Assembly: GCA_963978545.1 (NCBI GenBank)
Contig: OZ021727.1
Location: 14,644,743-14,708,742, forward strand
Direction: 5' to 3'
Length of the DNA stretch: 64,000 nucleotides
Source: Linyphia triangularis
Lineage: Eukaryota > Arthropoda > Arachnida > Araneae > Linyphiidae
Shown here piece after piece: positions 23,046 through 35,977 of the stretch (its first letter is position 1; each line of letters begins with the position of its first letter). The translations under genes were made by a program, and so were the position numbers. The notes beneath the pieces were generated by a model, which was not told the origin of the DNA, searched no databases, and saw nothing but the letters and a program-made list of their open reading frames with translations.

Positions 23046-24501
23046 TTTATTGAAAGACCCAAAAATATATAAATGTCAATGAAGTTGAGGTAAAATATAG
23101 GCAACATATACAATATTTAAAAACAAACTATTTACAATATTTACATTCCAAACTATATACAATATTTACATTGCTCCGCATTGAACAGTACTTTTGTGAG
23201 CTTCTACAGTTAGGGCGCAAGAAGCTCCCACAACTTGTCTTGTTGTTCAGACTCTTCCTTTAACTAGTACCAGGTTCTCTAACTAGTATTGAGTACAGCT
23301 ATTCCATTACTGTCAGAGACATATATCAATTTCATCTGGTAGTTCTCAGAAGTATAACGTAGTTCACATCATCCAATTGAATTCTGAAGTAAGAACGTCT
23401 GCATGCATCGTAGCTGTGAACAGTTTTCATCATCGTAGTCTGCAATCAAACTCTCTTTTATCAGGTTTTGCAGTACTGTATGGCGAAGCTACTAACTGCA
23501 GTAATTGTTCATCGACTGATTCATTTCAAAAATTTATGTCTCTTCCTCAAGGAGACATTTCTTTCTAATGGCTGTTCTTGAGCAATAAGGATTTAATTAT
23601 GTCTGTTTCAGAGTTAACAATCACAATCATCTTTAATCTCGTCACTTTGAGAAGTTTCGTAGTTCACATCAACCTGTCGAAATCTGAAGTAATAATATCT
23701 CCAAACATTCTGCCTGGAAACAGTATTCATCGTAATATTACGCCAACAAACCTTCTTCTATATTCAGATCTCATGACAATGGAGAATTCGAAGCTTCTGG
23801 ATGCTGCTGATGTTCATCGACTGATCCAATTTGGCCACTTGGGTCGTCTTCTTAAGTAGGCATTGCTTTCTAAATTTTATTCTTCTCCAATACAGATGAG
23901 CAAGTGAAAATACCTATGGGAGTGAAGTATTACACATCCTGAAGAGTAACAGTTTTTAAAGGTATCAGAAGAATAAGCTCAATTCAGACGAATCCATTTA
24001 AAACGATTTCATAAGCTTTTTTCTTGCCCACATTTCAGTTGATTCTCAGTCGTATTGTATTTGAAGATTTAGTTCTTCTAGTCATATGCTTTAGTCGTAG
24101 GTCTATATCTTATTCATTGAGATCTGTCAAAGGACTGTGTTGAGGAGTTGGAGTGTTATACTCTAACCTACGCACTTTAGAGATCAAATAGGAGAGTTAT
24201 TTTTTCGCCGTCCCACCCACCCACAAGATGTTTTTCTCCTCGCATTTACCGCCTATTCCACTTGTGACCCCTCACCAGAGGAACCCAGGAGTTTAAGGTG
24301 ACAGTGCAAGAGGAGGCGAAAGAAGTCCAAATGATGGGGACCCTCTTCCTCCTCCTCTTGCACCACCTCCTTCTCCTCCTCCACCACCTCCTCCACTTCT
24401 AGCGAACTAGACAACCACTCCATGGGCTCCTCTGGCTCCAGGATCACATCTACCTCCCAAAAGGGACAACTGTGTTCCCACTCCATCTCCTCGCAATCCA
24501 T
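23046..24501 (-). CDS. Possible minus-strand transcription unit, second copy
   Basis: Carries the same 82-codon acidic frame (24501 to 24253), unchanged at the protein level from that at 4845-5093, followed by the same long trailer with AATAAA on the minus strand at about 23046. Upstream of its ATG the two copies diverge at once, copy 2 having an extra ~27 bp. Any promoter must therefore differ between the copies. Function unknown. Confidence 0.25.
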
Positions 24502-25189
24502 ATCTCACTTTCAATCAGCAATAACAACTTTCAATAAGCAATAAACTCGCTTTCAATGACCACAGCAACGATTTTCGCGTTCAACTACACAAGCGCAAAT
24601 AAAATCTCGCTTTTTCAAATGACAGTTTACTTTATTCGACAACTTTTTATTAATCTAGTTGACTACAAAGAAGTGGGAGTTCAGTGTTATATACAAACTG
24701 TGTGTTGCGTGCAACAATACGCTTTATTTGTCTCTAATACTTCTCATTATTTAAAATGGAAGTGATAATTGAAATTTAGTTAAATGAAACATTGTTTAAA
24801 ATAAGTAACTTTAAACAAATATTATCTATACAATTTACACCATATAGTAACATAAATTGCACTAATTAAATAAGAAAAATGCTTGTTAGAAACAACGTTA
24901 CAAAAAAAAAAGCAACGTGCAATATTTTGAATAAGCCTCATGTTAACAAAAATATTTTTCCTTTATAGTCAGGTGAAGATATGGTACCTTTAGGAGGGTT
25001 TCAGAACCAACATCCCTCTGAAATACTTACACTATACATTCTCAAAACGTAGATTATTTTATACATTTAAAATTTTGCATATATTAATAAACACGGAGCA
25101 TCAAATAAGACCATGTTTGCAATATAGTTACACATGGAATGGAAGAAGGACACATTATATAATTTTTACTCACATTTCATACGTAAAAT

Positions 25190-25893
25190 CAGAGCTAGAA
25201 GTATGGGTAGACGTGGGATGACGCGTCTTTCCTCTTCTAAAACAACTGAAATCCACACCCCCACTTTCAAAAACACTCAATCCATCTAAAAACTATTAAA
25301 GAAAAATAACATTAACCTGTAAATTTAGTGACACTGAGAAAAAGTGATTCAAACTCTTCAAATGTAAAAAAAATAAATATGTATGGTGTGTCTCATACTA
25401 TTTTTTAAATGCATTATACTACTTTGTATGAAGATATAGGTATTTTCATTGTCAATTTCATTTCATTGTCACTTGGTCAACTTTTAACTTTGGAGAAACT
25501 TTCTTTTAAATTAAATTTCTGTTCTTGTTTCAAACAAATTCAAGTTATTTAAAAAAATTTAGGTTTTGTATTAATTTAATTCCATGAAAGTATGCACATT
25601 TGGAAGTACTATTTAATTCTAAGTTATTTATATAATTTTGAATTATTACTTAACTTTATCTTTTACTTCCAAGTAAAAAAAACTAATTCGCAGAATATTC
25701 ATTAAAATAATAAATTCTGGACCTTTGCTCAATGTTAGTGTTAAGAAGTATAAGTTATTTCCTTACTAGTTAATATTTATAAGATACTAAATTATAACAT
25801 TTATTGTTCAGCCGGTGGGGGTGGGGGGGGGGGGGGCACTTGTCACCTATTTTTGGGCATCCCCCCACTTTTCTTTTCCCCCTTCTACCACTA
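25190..25893. mobile_element. hAT-like MITE (704 bp)
   Basis: Bounded by the 8-bp TSD cgtaaaat (25182-25189 and 25894-25901). Ends are imperfect inverted repeats: cagagctagaag on the left, and cttctaccacta on the right, which reads tagtggtagaag in reverse. It has no coding capacity. A G-run near 25818 lies close to the right end. Copy 1 of the host segment has no counterpart at this place, so it inserted after the duplication. Confidence 0.85.
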
Positions 25894-26454
25894 CGTAAAA
25901 TAAAGAGAAATATATGATTACCGTAATAACAACCCTACAAACATATAAGGCTGAAAAGTATTATTATTAAAATATAATGTAAAGTATACCTATATTGTAT
26001 CCTATTATAATGATGACCATTATTTTTTCGTAGTGATTCAAATAATTTCTGTTCAATTACATCGCTAGATTCTAGAAAAAGAACAATATAAAATTGCATT
26101 CTAAATATTACGTGCGAGTTTCTGCAGTGGCGTCATCTGTTGAGGAAGATCAGATAAAATTTGAAAGTTTATAGGGAATACTAAATCTTAACCTTCTCCA
26201 TAAATTACTCTGTTACAAAGTATTTTTTATTTTAAATTGTAATGAAATGATCTCTTAATATTTTTGTACGGATGAATCATTTTTCAATTGATTGAATCCC
26301 ACAGTTACTCGGATCATTTATTCTCTAAAAGGATCTTATTATTTGTTTAAAGAAACCATACATTTTCTTTTTGTTATGTAACAGGTAATAAAAATGTTAT
26401 AAAACAAAATTACAGTTTCTAAGTAATCGAACAATTTGTTCGCTGAACATTGGT

Positions 26455-27100
26455 AGAGCATGTCATTCTGATAATTTTAAGATGTGGAGCTATACTCGTA
26501 TTTCATTTCAGGTCGAGTTTTTATACCAGTTCAAAGTTAGGCATGAAATGTTCATCCTTATCAATAAAAATAGCTATAAGTGGGGTCACAACAAAAATCG
26601 TGAGCTTCATTGACACGTGTATTATGTTAAATTATTAGGCTTCGATGAAAGACAAAAAAAAAATGCTAAGAAAAGTTCAAACGGAAGTGATTTGCATTTC
26701 AACTGGAAGTTGATCTGTAACCTGTAACAGCTTTTAAGCTTCATCCAATAGCTTAAACTAAACGTATGAAGCATATTCTATGAATAAATAAAGTATTTTG
26801 GTGTTACTTTATGAGAAACTAAAAGTAAAAAGCGACTTCCGGTCGAGGTTTTAGACTTTTTTAAATATAGACATTAAAATGCGCTTCTTTACATTTCGTC
26901 CTTTTCATATGAAGGGTCACAATTAAAAAGTATCAATACTACATGCTATTACATCAATTTACATGGTGATAGATATACTGGATGTAAAATGGGAAATTTC
27001 AATCGGAAGTAACGGAAATTCATCTGCTTATAAGGAACTAATACGGCCAATAAAGATATGAATCACGGTGATATCCCCTCAGAGAGTCGGAAGATTTCTA
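26455..27100 (-). repeat. Inverted ~650-bp array unit (family X right arm)
   Basis: Reads in reverse complement like one unit of the array at 545-2660: the words acttccggtcgaggtttt, gttcatccttatcaataaa and tacatcaatttacatgg line up with their complements there. Its right edge, near tcagagagtcgg, corresponds to the left edge of the array near 545. With the body it suggests an element with long inverted arms, each surviving copy keeping one arm. Confidence 0.75.
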
Positions 27101-28030
27101 TAGATGTTTCAGAAAAAGTTAAGATGATCATGTTGTGTATAAATTAGTAAATTTCAACCCCAGATGACTCCAATTGTCAATTTTAACCGGATTTCCAACC
27201 GGAAGTCTCTTAACATCTTTTTTAGCTAAAAAACATCTGAAGTTGATTTTAGAAAGATTCGGGCCTTTCATCAGCTACTTAGTCTTACCTTCATTACTAG
27301 AGTGTGGATGATTGGTACTCGACGACATTTACGATTCATGATGGTCATTATGATGACCATCGTAGACCGCAACTGTCGTCAATTATTTTACATATTTCAT
27401 AATTCGATTTTCTTTAGTGATTACTTAGACATATTAATTTAATGTGTCCTTCGACATCAATTTAATGTGTCCTTTGTGTCTTTGAATTTAATTCTAAAAA
27501 GCAGGTTTGATTGAAGCACTTTTGACTCTGACTGTAGTTTGGTTTTACTATGTACAGTTATGTGAGAACGTGCCTACATATGCTCATATTCTTGGCTCTA
27601 TGGGAAGAAGGGTTTTGGGATATTCCTCATTTTACTGCATTTCTACCCCTTATGGTTTGTAACTCGAAATCGTGACCAATGTATACAAGGGTAAGGATCT
27701 GACCAACTATGTAAGTATTGAACTTTGGACTTATTCATACTTTACTTCTTTAAGGCTTTATGCATGAAAAACTAATTTTTAATTTAAATGGACGTGGAAC
27801 TGCCATCTAACGCTATAATTATCAATGAGAACTTGACACGGCGAAAACCAAGAAATTTTATGTACCGAGTATCAAAAACAAGTCATAATAAATCTATTGC
27901 AGAAAAGTTTAAACTATTGCACAGAATAGATAAATATAAAAAGTTAGAAAGCCATTTCTTACACGCTTTCAGCCATATTAGCTACATGAAAGCAGAATGT
28001 GCAATACAATTCTCCAAATATATTTGAAAC
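27101..28030. other. No gene recognised
   Basis: A frame at 27788-28027 (79 codons, Lys/His-rich) has no known motif and no splice or promoter context, so I do not call it. An imperfect 22-bp palindrome, gatggtcattatgatgacc, lies at about 27340. Confidence 0.4.
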
Positions 28031-28042
28031 TAGGGGTGTGGA

Positions 28043-30558
28043 ATAGGGTGGGCCGAAAATGGCCAAAAGAATTTTTTTTTTCGAAATCGTTTTGGGAATA
28101 GTGCGGAATAGTTACCTAATGTATCATTTGGAACACACACAAAATTTCGTCCACTTTGCTCAATATTTAGCCTCGCCCCTCTTGCTTTGAACAAAAATGT
28201 GCCTAAATGTCGAAAAATCGTGAGATTCGACGTTAGGGGGATAGAAAATGTTTTTTTCGAAATCGGTCTTGGAATAGCATGAAAAAGTTACTTAATGGAT
28301 CAGTTAAAACGCACAAACAATTTCGTCAATTTTGTTCAATTTCTAGCCGCGCCTCTCTGGCATTGCACGTGTCTAAAACACAAAAAATTCACTTTTAAGC
28401 CAATTTTTAAAAAAATTTGGAAATAATTAAAAAAAAAAATGGTATTGACATAGCATAGACTAGTTGCCTAATGTGTCAGTTAGAGCACACAAAAAATGTG
28501 GTCCGTTTTGCTCAATATTTAGCCGCGCCCCTCTTGCTATAAGCAAAAAAGTGTCTAAATGTCACAAAATCGTAAGATAGGACGTTAGGGTAGACCAAAT
28601 TATTTTTTTAATTGGTCTTGACATAGCATGAAAAAGTTGCCTAATGGGTTAGTTAAAACACGTGCAAAATTTTGTCAATTTGGTGCAATATCTAGTCGCA
28701 TCTCTTTGGTACCAAAAATGTTCATAACTTACAAAAAATGCACTTTTAAACCAATTTTTGAGCGATTACTTAGATTTTTTTAAAAACCAGCATTTGAATA
28801 ACCCGGAATAGTTACATAATGAGTCAATTAGAAAACGAAAAGTTTCATCCATTTTGATCGGAATCTAGGGGCGCCCCTTTGAGTAAAAGTTTAAAAATCA
28901 CAAAATAAATAATATGCATATTGAAAATCAGAAGTATATTTACTAGTATAATACTTATTTATATTTAGAAATCACTAAATTAAAATATTGAAAAGGGAAA
29001 AAGAGTAGGCATAAAATGCTTATGAAGTGTCATTTTCAGAACAATACTGTCCCTTACTATCAAATGTTGGAAGTTCTTGCTTGAATCTTAGTTCGTATCT
29101 AACCGTCTTTTGCAGCGTCACCACAAGCTTTCGTAAAAGCTTCAGATATGAGTTTAACACATCTCTCTACTGCTTGCGTGTGACATGGAAACTTCTCAAA
29201 TGATTTATTGCCGCATATGTTCCGATTTTTTATCTTCTCTACACATCGTAAGCGGTGGTTCTGTTATGGTGTACTTTGATCAGTCAATGAGATCAATGTA
29301 ATCAACGGAATTAAAGTTGAGTTCGGTAGGCTATAAAAAAGCGTACCTGTGTATACTATACATCGGTACCGAAAATCCAGCCGATGAGCTATGTATATAA
29401 TCGTAAAGTTTGTGATTCTGGTTTATGCACAAATGTGGTTCGAGATAAAAATAAAACTACATTTCATGGTGGGGCTAGACATGTCTGGAATATGATTTCT
29501 CTTTCAAGGAAGTTGCCTAACCATGTTAAGAAAATTTCAGACAAAAATAATTTCAAACAATACATATTTTGCCCATCCGGAAAATATGCTAGTGGCAATG
29601 CTAACAGATTCTCAATATCATATCCGGGAATCAGCAGTGAGGTGAATCCTGAACATCAGGAATAAGAAATCTGAAAACATACGCTTTTTCAAGTAATCGC
29701 TCAAAAATGGCTTAAAAGCGTATTTTTTTAATGCTATGAACATTTTTGACACCAGAGGGACGTGGCTAGATATTCAACAAAAATAACGAAATTTTGTGTG
29801 TTTTAACCGACCCATTAGGCAACTTTTCCATGTTATGTCAAGACCAATTAAAAAAAAAAAAAATTGGTCCACCCAAACGTTTTTTGTTTATAGCAGGAGG
29901 GGCGTGGCTAAATATTGAGCAAAACGAACCGAATTTTGTTTGTGTTTTAAGTGGCACGTTAGGAAACTATTCCATGCTATGCCAATGCCATTTTTTAAAA
30001 ATAATTTTTAAAAAATTCCAAAAAATATCTTAAAAGTGCAATTTTTGTTTGTTTTTGGACATTTTTAATGCCAGAGGTACGCTGCTAGAAATTGAACAAA
30101 ATCGACGAATTTTTTTGTGCGTTTTAAGTGACCCATTAGGTAACTTTTTCAAGCTATTCCGAGACCGATTTCGAAAAAATATTTTTTTTATCCCCCCTGA
30201 CTTCTAATCTGTTGCGATTTTGTGACATTTCGGCACATTTTTGTTCAAAACAAGAGGGGCGCGGCTAAATATTAAGCAAAATGGACGAAAATTTGTGTGT
30301 GTTCCAACTGATACATGAGGCAACTATTTCATGTTGTACCAATGCCGGCTTTTAAAAATAATTTCCAAACTTTTCCAAAAAATGGCTTAAAAGTGCATTT
30401 TTTTGTCACTTTTTACATTTTCAGTGCCAGAGGGGCGCGGCTAGATATTGAGCAAAATTGACGAAATTTTGCGTGTGTTCTAACTGACCCATTAGGCAAC
30501 TTTTCCGCACTATTCCCAAACAGATTTAAAAAAAAAAAAAAAATTCGGCTCACCCTAT
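28043..30558. mobile_element. Foldback-like element 1 with tandem-repeat arms
   Basis: Left arm (28043-28905) and right arm (about 29695-30558) are inverted copies. Each contains about five ~180-bp units, recognisable by caatatttagccgcgcccct at about 28160, 28335, 28515, 28685 and 28865 and its complement at about 29755, 29900, 30075, 30250 and 30430. Outer ends read atagggtg(g/a)gccgaa on both sides. The flanks, gtgtgga and tgtggggaac, suggest an imperfect TSD within repeat R. No transposase is encoded. Confidence 0.85.
29384..29665 (+). pseudogene. Spacer ORF of Foldback-like element 1, possible LINE-type tail
   Basis: A 93-codon frame in the single-copy spacer between the inverted arms. 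The segment around residues 28-60 (HGGARHVWNMISLSRKLPNHV...FKQYIF) has the spacing of the WN.LP...FK..l signature found at the C-terminus of some non-LTR reverse transcriptases. No polymerase motif precedes it. It may be captured LINE sequence or chance. Confidence 0.25.
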
Positions 30559-31185
30559 TGTGGGGAACATTGCACAACTTTCAATTACACTATAATACGT
30601 TATTATATTTTCATAATACATATAGAAAAAATGGTCAGTATTGCGATATTTTTGCGGTAACTCTTGTAAGAATCTATAAATAAAAAAATAAAAAAAGTCG
30701 CCAAAATGGCGATTTTGATGATATACTTTTCGATTATCCTTATATTTTCCTTTATTATAAGTGAAACTGAGAAGATGAGAAAAAACGATCGTTGATGAGG
30801 GGTATGCTCAAGGGAAGAGAACTCTGTGTTGAAGGCATTCGTTTTTCACCTTTTTACGGCATTAAAGCCTTTAAACAGGAATTTCGGAGGTGGGGATGTT
30901 TAGAACACTTTAAGAGGCAATAGTACATCGATTTTAATCAAAATCATTGAAGCCGTTTTTTAGCAATCATTGAAAAACATGATTTTTTCAATGGCATGCG
31001 CGATTTTGACGAAAACCTTAATGGTAGGTCCCATGGACTCCAGCAACCCGCATACCAAATTTGAAAATCGTAGTTCAATTTGTGTGGGAGTTATGCTGAC
31101 CACAGACACACAGACTTCTAGATCACTTTTTTGAAATCAGGATGTTCCAAAACGTGGAGAAATGCAAAAAAATTGAGGGGCGTGA

Positions 31186-31571
31186 GTGCGATTGATATAA
31201 TCTATAAATCGCACTTCAGAAACGCATTTATTGAAAATCCAAACTGTGTCCAAGCCCCCTGACGTAGAAACACAGTCGGAATTTCATATTTAAGATTTTT
31301 TATTTCGTATTTAAGATTTTTTATTTCGTATTTAATACATGTTCGTATATATTTTGTACTTTAATACATGGTTTAGGCTTAGAATTTTTTCAAATATATT
31401 TTTAGGATTTATATACCGAGGTTATCTAGGACTTGTGACTTGATATTCTATATATTTGCGATCGAAAATTTTACATCCATATACTTCCATGGAAAGAATT
31501 TAGAACTTACTATCTTGTTTATTATATTACTTACAATTTTCAAGTTTCTTTGAATTTTTTCATGTTTATAT
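31186..31571. other. No gene recognised
   Basis: AT-rich; contains a short tandem duplication (atttaagattttttatttcgt, two adjoining copies near 31290-31330). Confidence 0.4.
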
Positions 31572-32328
31572 TGTTGCTTGGACGGGTTCGAAAGATTTGA
31601 AGCCAAAGCAGATCAAAAGTTGCAGAAATTTATTCCAATATAACTCTTCTCAGATTCTCTTACAATTCCAGAACTTCTAGTTCTAGTAGACAGAATACAG
31701 CTCTTTTCACAAGAATAGAGCACAAAACAGCAGTTAAAAACTTGACAACACAACTGCTCAAATCGCTGCAAAAGACGATGCAATACAGTTCGCTTTCGGA
31801 ACTCTCTGAACGCTCACTGAGATTCAGTATCTCAACTCAGTAATTCCAGTCAACTAATGGACTCAGCTAACAACTAACTCCATCACCCGCTCTCCTGAGC
31901 TTTTTATAGGGGAGGCGAACATACGTGAAACTTCTTGAAACTACTAGAGGTAGATATTTGAAGAACTTTCCAGATCGTAGTCAAAAAGTCCTATACATGT
32001 ACATGGGGACCGAAAATGTCGCCAAATGGGAGCCAAGTTTAGCGATATTTGGCAATTTCTCGCCAAATTTGGTGACAAAAATTAGTCGCCAAAACCGTCG
32101 CCAATTTGGCGAGATTACCATTACCATAATGATAAAAGCCCTGCTCCTTGTAACACTAACTTCCCAGCGTTACCTCTGTAAAACCCGTTATCAAGCATCA
32201 AGAGACTCATTGCAGGGAAGCCAAGCTCAGACGAACTATTGCACTGCCTTATGCGAAATGTACATAAATTTTACTATTTACAAAATTAACACTACGAAAT
32301 ATTTAAAAATATACAAAAATTCGTAACA
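31572..32328 (-). mobile_element. Solo LTR, probably Gypsy (757 bp, minus orientation)
   Basis: TG...CA ends (tgttgcttgg ... attcgtaaca on the plus strand) and a 4-bp TSD atat (31568-31571 and 32329-32332). On the minus strand it starts TGTTACGAAT, has a TATAAAA box at about 31901-31908 and AATAAA at 31629-31634, giving U3-R-U5 order. No internal region adjoins it. Confidence 0.85.
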
Positions 32329-32332
32329 ATAT

Positions 32333-32936
32333 TTTTATTCACTGCATGCTCGGTGTTGTTAGCAATTTAAGTACCATTAGATCTTGGATATTTTCCTTGA
32401 GATCTTGGGAATGTTTGGATAAAATGTACTGACAATTTACATGTTTAACTATGTGCTAAATTATTCGCCTATAAGTTTTTTGCGCTATTAAAGAATGCAT
32501 AAATTTTACTTTGGGACAAAATTGATTCTAATACAAATGATATTGTAACATTAAAGTTTTTACATTTTAAAATTTCAAAAACTTTTTGCATTTAAAATGT
32601 TTATAAAACGCTCTCCAACATCAATTAAGTCATCATTCGTTGTCAAAAATATTATTTAAATTTTCGAAATTATAAAAGTCAAATTAGTTCTTTAAACACG
32701 TAAATTAAGGAAAAGTTTTTTAGCAAAGTGAAAAAACATCAACAAAACCTTCGGTTATTTATGAGGCAATTTGTAACGGAGGAATTTTGAGAATTTCTAT
32801 AAAATTCATGCACCGCTAAAAATGCTCAATGTCAAAGTGTAGAGTCCTGCTACAATTAGACTTTTGTTATTAAAACTTTCCTATCATAACTTCAATTATT
32901 TTCGTACTTAGCGAATTTTTAAATCAACTAATAGTG
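32333..32936. other. No gene recognised
   Basis: AT-rich sequence with no supported feature. Confidence 0.4.
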
Positions 32937-33640
32937 TGGAACATCGCACAACTTTTAATTACACTATAATTCTGAGGTGGATTTGTGCCATTTAAGCTTT
33001 CATATTTTCCTTTTTCATTTAGAAAAAAAGGCCAGTTTAGTGATTTTTTGCGATAATTCTTATGAGTCTTAAAAAAAACTTCGCCAAAATGGTGTTTTTG
33101 GCGATATACTTTTCGACAACTCTTATATTACCCTTTCTTATAAGTGAAACTGATGAGAGGTGAAAAAACGATTGTTGATGAGCTATATGTTCAAGCAAAG
33201 TGAACTCTGTGTTGAAGGTATTCCTTTTTACGCCATTAAAGCATTTTTACGGACATTTCAAAGGTGGGGATGTTTAGAACACCTTAAGAGGCATTACCAC
33301 AGATATTTTTTTTATCGAAATCGTTAGAGCCGTTTTTTAGCAATAATTGAAAAACATGATTTTTTTAATGGCATGATTTGACGAAAACCTTAATGGTAGG
33401 ACCCATGATCACCACCAACCCGCACACCAAATTTGAACATCATAGGTCAATTTGTTAGGGAGTTATACTGACCACACACACACAGATACATTTTTTTTTT
33501 CTAGATCAGTTCTTTGAAATCAGAATGTTCCAAAACGCGGAGATATGCATAAAAAAATCGATTACTTTTTTTGACCGAATCCTATTCTTTCATTACCCTA
33601 TGTATACATATGGGGAACTGAAAGTAAAAAGTTACAATAG
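32937..33640 (+). repeat. Interspersed repeat family R, copy C
   Basis: Most complete forward copy: begins gtgtggaacatcgcacaac and carries the family's middle words and the trailing part ccctatgtatacatatgggg, which copy D shares in reverse complement. A (CA)n tract, acacacacacagat, lies near 33475. No coding capacity; class unknown. Confidence 0.75.
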
Positions 33641-34911
33641 GAAAATAGTGTTGCTATACGGTAAATTTAATATTTATATTTAGAGAAGTAATGGGGTTAA
33701 ATTATAGAAAGACTATAAAATTGGATCTGGGTAAAAATTGGTTAAATTAAAAAATTAGCAAATTTTGAAAACAAAAATTAACATATTCTTAAGAATAATC
33801 TAATTCATCGAAAAATTAGTCATCAAATGTTAAATACGCTTAATGTGTGCAAAAAAACTGTCAGTACGCCTTTTTCAATACCTACAACGTAAGTCCGGGT
33901 GGATAGAAGCACAGTATTTAAAAGATTTAGCTTGTGTATACTCCGTTAAATGAAAAGTTTAAAAAAAAGAATACAAACCTTATTAATTCTCTTCCATGCA
34001 AATATCAAAACGAATGATAATTACATTGAACTTTTCCTCTAATTGTGTGGTCAAATGTTTTTATATGTACCCAATTATAAAGCCTACTCTACTTTTCATT
34101 GATAAGATGACCCCCACTGCAATAGATGGCCATAAGACCTCTGATTTTTTTAGCATGCCCCCCCCTCCCCCCCCCTCCCCCTCCCCATATCTTTCTTAAA
34201 ATACGCTGGAACAGTATTCCTCTAGCTTTATTTTTAATTTTACATTACATTTTTGTCCATTCCAATGATTTGATCTGTATATCTTGGCAACGATTAACGT
34301 TTTGCTTTCGAAAGTTCCCTCACTTAGTGTATACTTTTTGGAGTTTTTATCCTAATTTATGCAGTATTATTTCCCTACAATGATAGATTTTAGTTTCTTT
34401 ACATTATGGGAATGTTCAATAAACGCCTCTGTTCATTTTGGCTTTTCCAAATTTTTCTCTGGATTACAAAGCATAAATATAGAGCTTTTAAAAAGCAATG
34501 ACTAAAGTAATCGGATATTTCAATCGTTTGGAAAAAGATGGTTTTTGAGTTAGAAACATTTGAAGTCAGGTCTATATTAGATCCAGTCTTTAGATGAGTG
34601 AAATGAAGACGAGTTTAGGAACGACAACAGTGATACAATGAGAAATTACAAACTTAAAATCCTTTCTAGAAATTTGAAGTTTTTCATTGCATGTTATTAT
34701 TTTTCCAAAGAAACAATTTGTCACTTCAACTTGAATTTTCACAAACTGCGCGCTTGTGGCAAATACGGTAACTCCTTTTACTGAAAACATTGAGTTACTG
34801 AACAAGACGTATTTTTAAAAGAAAGTCTTTCTTTTAAGGAAGACTTATTTGTATTTTTTTTCCCCTCAGAGCGCACAAAACAAAATTGTATAAGTTGAGC
34901 TCACTTTTAAA
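33641..34911. other. No gene recognised; C-rich run
   Basis: Contains a C/T-rich run at about 34158-34192 that generates artificial proline-rich frames. Otherwise AT-rich without supported features. Confidence 0.4.
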
Positions 34912-35902
34912 ATGAATTATTCCATATTACGTGGGGCAATTGTGATGGGTGATATTAGAGATGAGCTTCTTCGTTTGACCATCCACATTCCTGGATTTGC
35001 CCCAGAACACGTCATGGTGATGTCTTCTCGGAGCAACCACATCGTGAGCCTTGATGGTGCGAAAAAATCAGCTGCAATTTCATCGACAGATGAAGAGCTT
35101 CGTTTAGGTTTGTTTGGTTTTCTTTTCTTCTCACGGCACTCATCCTGAATTCAATAATTTGTGCTGACTCAAATTATGTTCTTTCAGACAAGAAATTTGT
35201 TTTTGTTTGACGACAGACGCGATATCATTTCCAAAACCATGCTCAATGATTAATAAATACTTTGAATTTAATTTTTTTAATTGCCGCTAAGCTGGGTTTG
35301 AGATTAGTGCTGTGCAATAAAATTCGTTCGTGTTTCTTTCTCAAGGTTGCAAAAAAAAAAACACGAGACAGTTGCACTATGCTATTTTTGTTTCATGACA
35401 CAGAGTATGGTTTCAAATACCATCCAAGATTAATTGATTGTTTCGTATTCAAAGACTGGAATGTGCGAAAAGTTGTAAATATTTGTTTCAATTTTTCATG
35501 TAGCTCTGTAATGGAAAATTCCCGCCTTTTTTATTTTTTTATTCAGTTCTAAATGTTTTGGAAAGGCCTTAAATATAAAAATGTCTGCTCAATGCACTTT
35601 TTCTTTTTTTTTTTTTTAATTTGCGATCAAACTTACCTTGTTAGAGGTTGGTAAGAAAACGACTTATCTTTACGTCACGTTCAATGCCAACGAAATATCT
35701 CAAACATCTTGGCTTGAAATTCAGCAGCTGAAACCAAATTTGCAAGTTTCTCGCAAATCACGCCAACCTGTACGGAATGTGGCAATGGTCTACCATACGC
35801 CTTTAACGCCGAGGCTACTTGGATACAGATTCATTTACATGAAATATTTTGCATTTCATTCATTTATGAGTTATTTTTTTTATAAGAAATCATCAAAATC
35901 AT
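34912..35902 (+). CDS. Candidate two-exon gene fragment, unidentified
   Basis: A frame opens at an ATG in good context (34912, taaaATGa) and runs 65 codons to TTAG|GTTTGT at 35107/35108. A second open stretch begins after a T-rich tract and GTTAG at 35645. The split codon joins in phase (one base plus two), so both stretches would read through as one protein. Exon 1 includes IHIPGFAPEHVMV and SNHIVSLDG, faintly reminiscent of an alpha-crystallin fold; exon 2 is mixed and ends at 35902 or at an unseen donor. No promoter or further exon was found. Identity unknown; it could be a decayed gene. Confidence 0.3.
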
Positions 35903-35977
35903 AAATCATCTTCTAAACGCAATCATACTGCAGGATTAGTGTGTTATTTTAAGTTCAATAGTTCACCAATAATATGC

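Larger units (their letters stand above)
22629..26454. repeat. Large dispersed duplicate, copy 2 (family X body)
   Basis: Second copy of the segment at 3219-6215, in the same orientation. The core at about 23008-24523 is virtually identical to copy 1, whereas the left part (22629-23007) and right part (24524-26454) have diverged. It differs also by a hAT MITE at 25190-25893 and by a micro-inversion at 22974-22994. To its right one inverted array unit follows, so body plus arm form one element. Confidence 0.8.
28031..31185 (+). repeat. Interspersed repeat family R, copy B (interrupted)
   Basis: The first 12 bp, taggggtgtgga, lie left of the Foldback-like element; the rest resumes at 30559 with acattgcacaactttc and runs on to about 31185 with all landmark words of copies A, C and D. 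Similarity to copy C ends near aaaaaaattg, so the 3' end is truncated. Confidence 0.75.

Noticed and set aside
34126..34383. Proline-rich frames (PPPPPPSPSP)
   Set aside because: Product of a C/T-rich simple-sequence run.
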